DNA from: Terfezia claveryi
Lineage: Eukaryota; Ascomycota; Pezizomycetes; Pezizales; Pezizaceae
Assembly (NCBI GenBank): GCA_015179025.1
Contig: WHUX01000784.1
Span: forward strand, 1 to 10,607
Length of the DNA: 10,607 bases
Direction: 5' to 3'
Shown here one piece after another: positions 7,168 through 10,607 of this stretch. The notes beneath the pieces are model-generated. The model saw nothing but the letters and a program-made list of their open reading frames with translations. It made no database searches and was not told the origin of the DNA. Position 1 is the first letter of the stretch. Every line of letters begins with the position of its first letter. Both the position numbers and the translations under genes were made by a program.

Positions 7168-8682
7168 TCAGTCAATTCGTTCCGATAGAATATTGTTAAC
7201 ATGCCACTGGAAAACAGATGGCGCATTAGTTAGCCCAAAAGGCATAACTGTATATTTGTATAAGCCATATCTTGTCTTGAATGCTGTTTTCCACTCGTCT
7301 GCGGCTGCTATTCTGAGTAGGTTAAACCCGAGTTTGAGATCGAGTTTGGAGAAAACCTGTAAAGTACCAACTTGTTCCATTAGGGTAGTCATAAGTGGTA
7401 GGGGATACTTGTCTTTCTTGGTTATGGCATTGAGCCCTCTATAGTCTACAACTATTCTGAGATTGCCATTTGGTTGTTTGGTGAAGAATATAGGAGCGCC
7501 AGCACTGCTGTTGCTCGGTCTTATCTTACCAGTTCGGAGCATCTCATATAGGTATTCTTTGAGAAGCTCCAGTTCATCAGGGGAGAGGGGGTATAGTTTT
7601 CCTGACGGGGGACTCTTTCCTTCTTCTAACTCAATTGTCATGTCTTGTGGACCGTGCATAGGAAGGGCGGATTGTAACTCCTTTCCAAAGATTTTTACAA
7701 AATTCCTGTACTGTGTTGGCAATTGATCAGCAAGTTCATGGATATTTTTAGTCGTTGTTATTTTCATAACCTTGCGAACATCTCCATTAGCGAACCTCTG
7801 ATAATCCCATTCCCCTATTTCAATTAAGCCGACATATTGAGTCTCTGCAAGTACTTCGTCAAAGTCAGCGAAATCTGTAACATCCTCGATTTCTAACGCT
7901 CTTTTTAGCTCGAGTCCGTAAGGAGTGGTGACTCGTAGCTTATCACAATTGCCTTTAATCCAATCCATCCCCAAAATGAGTGGTAGACCTGGTTCGAGGC
8001 ACGCAACCTCCGTTACCAGGTCAAGAGTTTTGTTTCGTCCCGATCTTGCATCTGGGACCTCCATCTGCATGTTCTGAACCTGCACTGTGCCAGACCTCTT
8101 GAGAATTGAGCCGTCGGCACTCTCTAATCTCAGTCTTTTCTCCCTCTTAACCCAAGGCAGCATCATATGTTCAATGAAAGAAGAATTAAAAATCGTGGCT
8201 TCTGCGCCAGTATCAACCAAAGCATTAATAGAAATTTCGCGTTTATTTCCTCCGTACATCCAAGATAACTTAACAGAGATAAGAAATTTCAGTCCTTCAT
8301 GCTTCAATACCTTCACACCCGATTTTCCTACCAAAGAGAGGTCCTTAATTCCATCCAATGAAATATCCGGCACCGCCACCTTTTGTGGTCTTTTTTCGAG
8401 TGCGCCAATATGAGGAGCCACCTCATCATCAGCTTTTCTTTTTGTCCCTTTTTTTACGTTTTTATTTGATAAAGAAAGAGACCAAATAGCAGAAGAAGAC
8501 AAATTGCGAGAAACAGAACTAATCAAAACAGGATCAATATCCATAGGTTCCCCTTCATGTTCCTCCTTCCAACTGCCAACAGAGATGCCATTCCTTATAA
8601 CACAAATAGAAAACCAATCTTGCGAGACTATCTGACCGACGTACTAATAGCCTGCATCCCTAACAGTCCGAATTTTCCCCAT
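7168..8682 (-). pseudogene. pol: Pol N-terminal part: aspartic protease and reverse transcriptase fingers/palm
   Basis: An ATG at 8680-8682 opens a frame (MGKIRTVRDAGY) that hits TAG at 8644-8646. It then runs from there through ATG 8544 to the TGA at 7165. The stretch between the stop and 8544 still reads as protein (YVGQIVSQDWFS), so the TAG is probably CAG-to-TAG. Counting from 8544, ALVDTGAEATIF (DTG at residues 111-113) is the retropepsin active site. LPLILGMDWIKGN (about 187-199) is the second protease motif. RT starts near residue 315. NLRIVVDYRGLNAIT is near 361, FSKLDLKLGFN with a catalytic Asp is at about 398-408, and MPFGLTNAPSVFQ is near 434-446. Lys-Leu replaces the commoner Arg-Ala/Gly in the DLKLGFN block. 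Confidence 0.93.
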
Positions 8683-8836
8683 AATCCAACTCATCCTCAC
8701 TAACAATATGCCCAAACTGAACCTCAAGTGGCACTACTACAGCCGCTCCTGCAGACACTGTGGCCACTTTCTTTGCCTCCTCTTTCCTTTCCCTTTCCCT
8801 TTACCTTTGACTCATCCTAACCTTCCAACCAATTGA

Positions 8837-8878
8837 ATAATCACCCATCATGTGAGTTTTGTCCCCATACTTGATGTA
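8837..8878 (-). other. Gag zinc-knuckle remnant with all three Cys replaced by Tyr
   Basis: The minus strand reads YIKYGDKTHMMGDY, which has the exact spacing of a CCHC knuckle (C-x2-C-x4-H-x4-C). His is kept, and TAC, TAT and TAT stand at the three cysteine positions. Each Tyr codon is one G-to-A step from Cys (TGC/TGT). On the opposite strand that is a C-to-T in CpA. RNA-binding zinc coordination is lost. Confidence 0.85.
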
Positions 8879-9714
8879 CTGTCCATCCTTTTTCCGAGCC
8901 TGTTGCATTGCATATATGACTTTGTCTTGACTAGGCTCTTTTTCCATCTTGGAAGAAGTATCGGACTTGGGCTTGGATTTGGCATCGGGCTTGGTTTTTG
9001 CCTTCTGCTTTGTTTGGTAATCCGATCTTTGAGATTGTCGGATTTCTTTTCGGTAGTCTTGGGGGTATTGGGTACCTCCTTTTTCGCACCAGCAGCCTGT
9101 TCTTTTTGACGGAACTGGCTCTGTGCATGTGCCTCCCTAACCTTCTCATACTCAACCTGAGACCCAGCATTTGCGATAGCCTGGAAGCACATTTCTGTAC
9201 TAGCAGGTACCTTATCTAGAATGTCTTTGTCAGTACTGACTCGGACCATATGGGCCGAGTCTCAGGCTGAATTGCGCTAATCAGGTGCTCCCAGAGCTGT
9301 TCTCGTGGTAGTTCCGCTACCAACTGATGAACCCTGACACGAGCGATAAATCTTTCATCAACTCACCTTTCTTCTGGAATTCCTTCTGAAGGGAGACCTT
9401 TGCATCCCGCTTCTCATGCTGGTTCTGATGTCGTTATGAATTCACGTTTAAAGACATTAAACGTGTCCATTCAACCCATCCGGAGTTGGCATCTGGTGTT
9501 CGCTTATGTTGATTTGCATAATACCAAGTGCTGCACCTCCTGTAAGTAGATCCGCTACGAATAGGATTTTTCACTATGAGTGAGTATGTTAGCAGCATGC
9601 ATTCAAAGGTGTGATCTACCTTCATTAGGAACTCCTTCAGCTTGTTGAAGTTCCATCAAACTTCGGAGGTAGGGGAGGTTTCGGAGTTCTTTTTTATCAG
9701 AAAGAACTCGAGTT

Positions 9715-9755
9715 TTCTGGACTGGAGGTGGAGGTGGTGGAGGTGGAGGGGGTGG
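9715..9755 (-). repeat. Polyproline-coding microsatellite in gag
   Basis: A GGAGGT/GGTGGA-type tract on the plus strand encodes eleven consecutive prolines on the minus strand, followed by VQKTRVLSDKK. It links the coiled-coil-like part to the capsid core. Such tracts are slippage-prone, and a frame change follows shortly after it. Confidence 0.8.
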
Positions 9756-10607
9756 TACTGACCTGTCCGAGTACCATGGATGATAAAATCTTCGATATCA
9801 TTATCAATTGATCGAGTTCGTTTTGGTGGTGCTGTTGCTAAGTGGTTGCTCTTGTAGGTCTTTGAGCTTTATTTTGTGAGTTTAATTCAGCGGGAGAGTT
9901 CTTCTACTGATTCCTTATTAGTCTCACAACTCGAATATGCTATTTGTCTTGTTTGATCGCTTTTGTGCCCAATCATTTAACTTGCCAACATCTGCCTTGA
10001 TACCATCAAACTCTACCTTAGCTGCATCAATTATCGCCTCCGTATCCTCCTTGAGCTTCTTTGTTAGCTCTTCCATTGGATTTCTAATGTTTCCTTAATA
10101 GAAACTGTTAGCCGTTTCACAGCATCTCTTGTCTATCCGTTTGCCCTTTTAGGCTGCTACTTCTTCAGTACCTGTTGTCGTAGCAACTTTAAGTCTTCAT
10201 AAGTGCTCTAGCACCATTAAATACAATAGTATGAGCTTCTTGTGCTTGTTTTAGAAAACTAGCTTGGGCATTTAAACCTTCGGTAAGGTTCAGAATTTGG
10301 CTCATTGCCGTTCGAATTCTGTAGCTCCATCATGAACTATTCTAGCCAATAATTCATCATATTCTTGTTGGCTTAGTCCTATGCGAGGGGGTCGAATTGG
10401 ACGTAGAGGGGGTTGTGCAGGATGGCGCTGTGAAGAGGCATTGCTGTTTGTTCGTCGAGGTGGTCTTCGGGAAGGTAGACCAAATCGATTAATTAATCCA
10501 GGTGGAAATGACTGTAACTCATCTGGACTATATATAGGGTGTTTGGAAGATTCTATCCCACGAGATAGGATATCCTCCATTGGATGTCAATGAGATCATC
10601 TTCCATA

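Larger units (their letters stand above)
2717..10607 (-). mobile_element. Degenerate Ty3/gypsy chromovirus, minus strand, 5' end beyond the window
   Basis: Read on the minus strand, the domain order is gag with a zinc-knuckle remnant, aspartic protease, reverse transcriptase, RNase H, integrase, chromodomain, polypurine tract and 3' LTR. Integrase after RNase H plus a C-terminal chromodomain identifies the chromovirus branch of Metaviridae, common in fungi. The element is interrupted by a solo LTR at 5215-6675, broken by six in-frame stops in pol and many indels in gag, and has only the first ~307 bp of its 3' LTR. It cannot encode its own movement. Its 5' LTR and primer-binding site would lie to the right of 10607. 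Confidence 0.93.
8660..10607 (-). pseudogene. gag: Gag, heavily frameshifted, 5' end at or beyond the window edge
   Basis: Gag forms the particle that packages element RNA. Pieces in different minus frames can be followed. An N-terminal Pro/Arg-rich piece (10580-10302) is followed by a charged, probably coiled-coil stretch (EGLNAQASFLKQAQEAH near 10260; MEELTKKLKEDTEAI at 10076-9924). Next come an 11-proline run (about 9715-9755) and a capsid-like core with FLMKVDHTFEC and WYYANQHKRTPDANSGWVEW (9625-9434). Then follow VHQLVAELPREQLWEHL near 9320, a capsid C-terminal and Lys/Pro-rich linker (9249-8890), a zinc-knuckle remnant and a tail ending at TAG 8660-8662. At least seven frame changes separate these pieces. 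The tail overlaps the pol ATG by 23 bases in another frame. Confidence 0.85.

Noticed and set aside
7136..8413. Several plus-strand frames of 85-110 residues
   Set aside because: They are antisense shadows of the well-supported protease-RT frame.

Overview
The window is transposon-dominated DNA of a filamentous fungus, most likely an ascomycete. That placement is inferred from the chromovirus-type Ty3/gypsy proteins, the long TGTCAC-type LTRs and the C-to-T decay pattern; no host gene identifies the species. I recognise no intact host protein-coding gene, rRNA or tRNA.

Layout, left to right. (1) 1-761 is the start of an LTR in minus orientation, cut by the window edge. (2) 1027-1875 is a minisatellite built on a 24-bp unit, with a 165-bp higher-order period in its centre. 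(3) 2173-2409 is an unrelated minisatellite of seven 34-bp units. (4) 2612-2716 holds two direct and one inverted copy of a ~32-bp unit, ending in a 64-bp imperfect palindrome. (5) 2717-10607 is a degenerate Ty3/gypsy chromovirus on the minus strand. Read 5' to 3' on that strand it gives gag, protease, RT, RNase H, integrase, chromodomain, polypurine tract and a 3' LTR truncated to ~307 bp. Its 5' LTR lies beyond the right edge.

Within that element, 5215-6675 is a complete 1461-bp solo LTR of the same family, in the opposite orientation. It has matching TGTCACGGG/CCCGTGACA ends and a perfect 5-bp target duplication (TAGAA) on both sides. It splits pol inside RNase H, just after the first catalytic Asp. 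The reading frame is conserved exactly across the insertion.

The host element is dead. Pol carries six in-frame stops, most explicable as C-to-T transitions, and three single-base frameshifts. Gag is broken into many short frames by indels. All three cysteines of the gag zinc knuckle are tyrosine codons, each explained by one CpA-to-TpA change on the opposite strand. This suggests RIP-like or methylation-driven mutation. I did not find a convincing new biological system. The most interesting non-routine objects are the phased minisatellite with its higher-order repeat, the palindrome at the LTR truncation point, and the competing hairpins inside the LTR.
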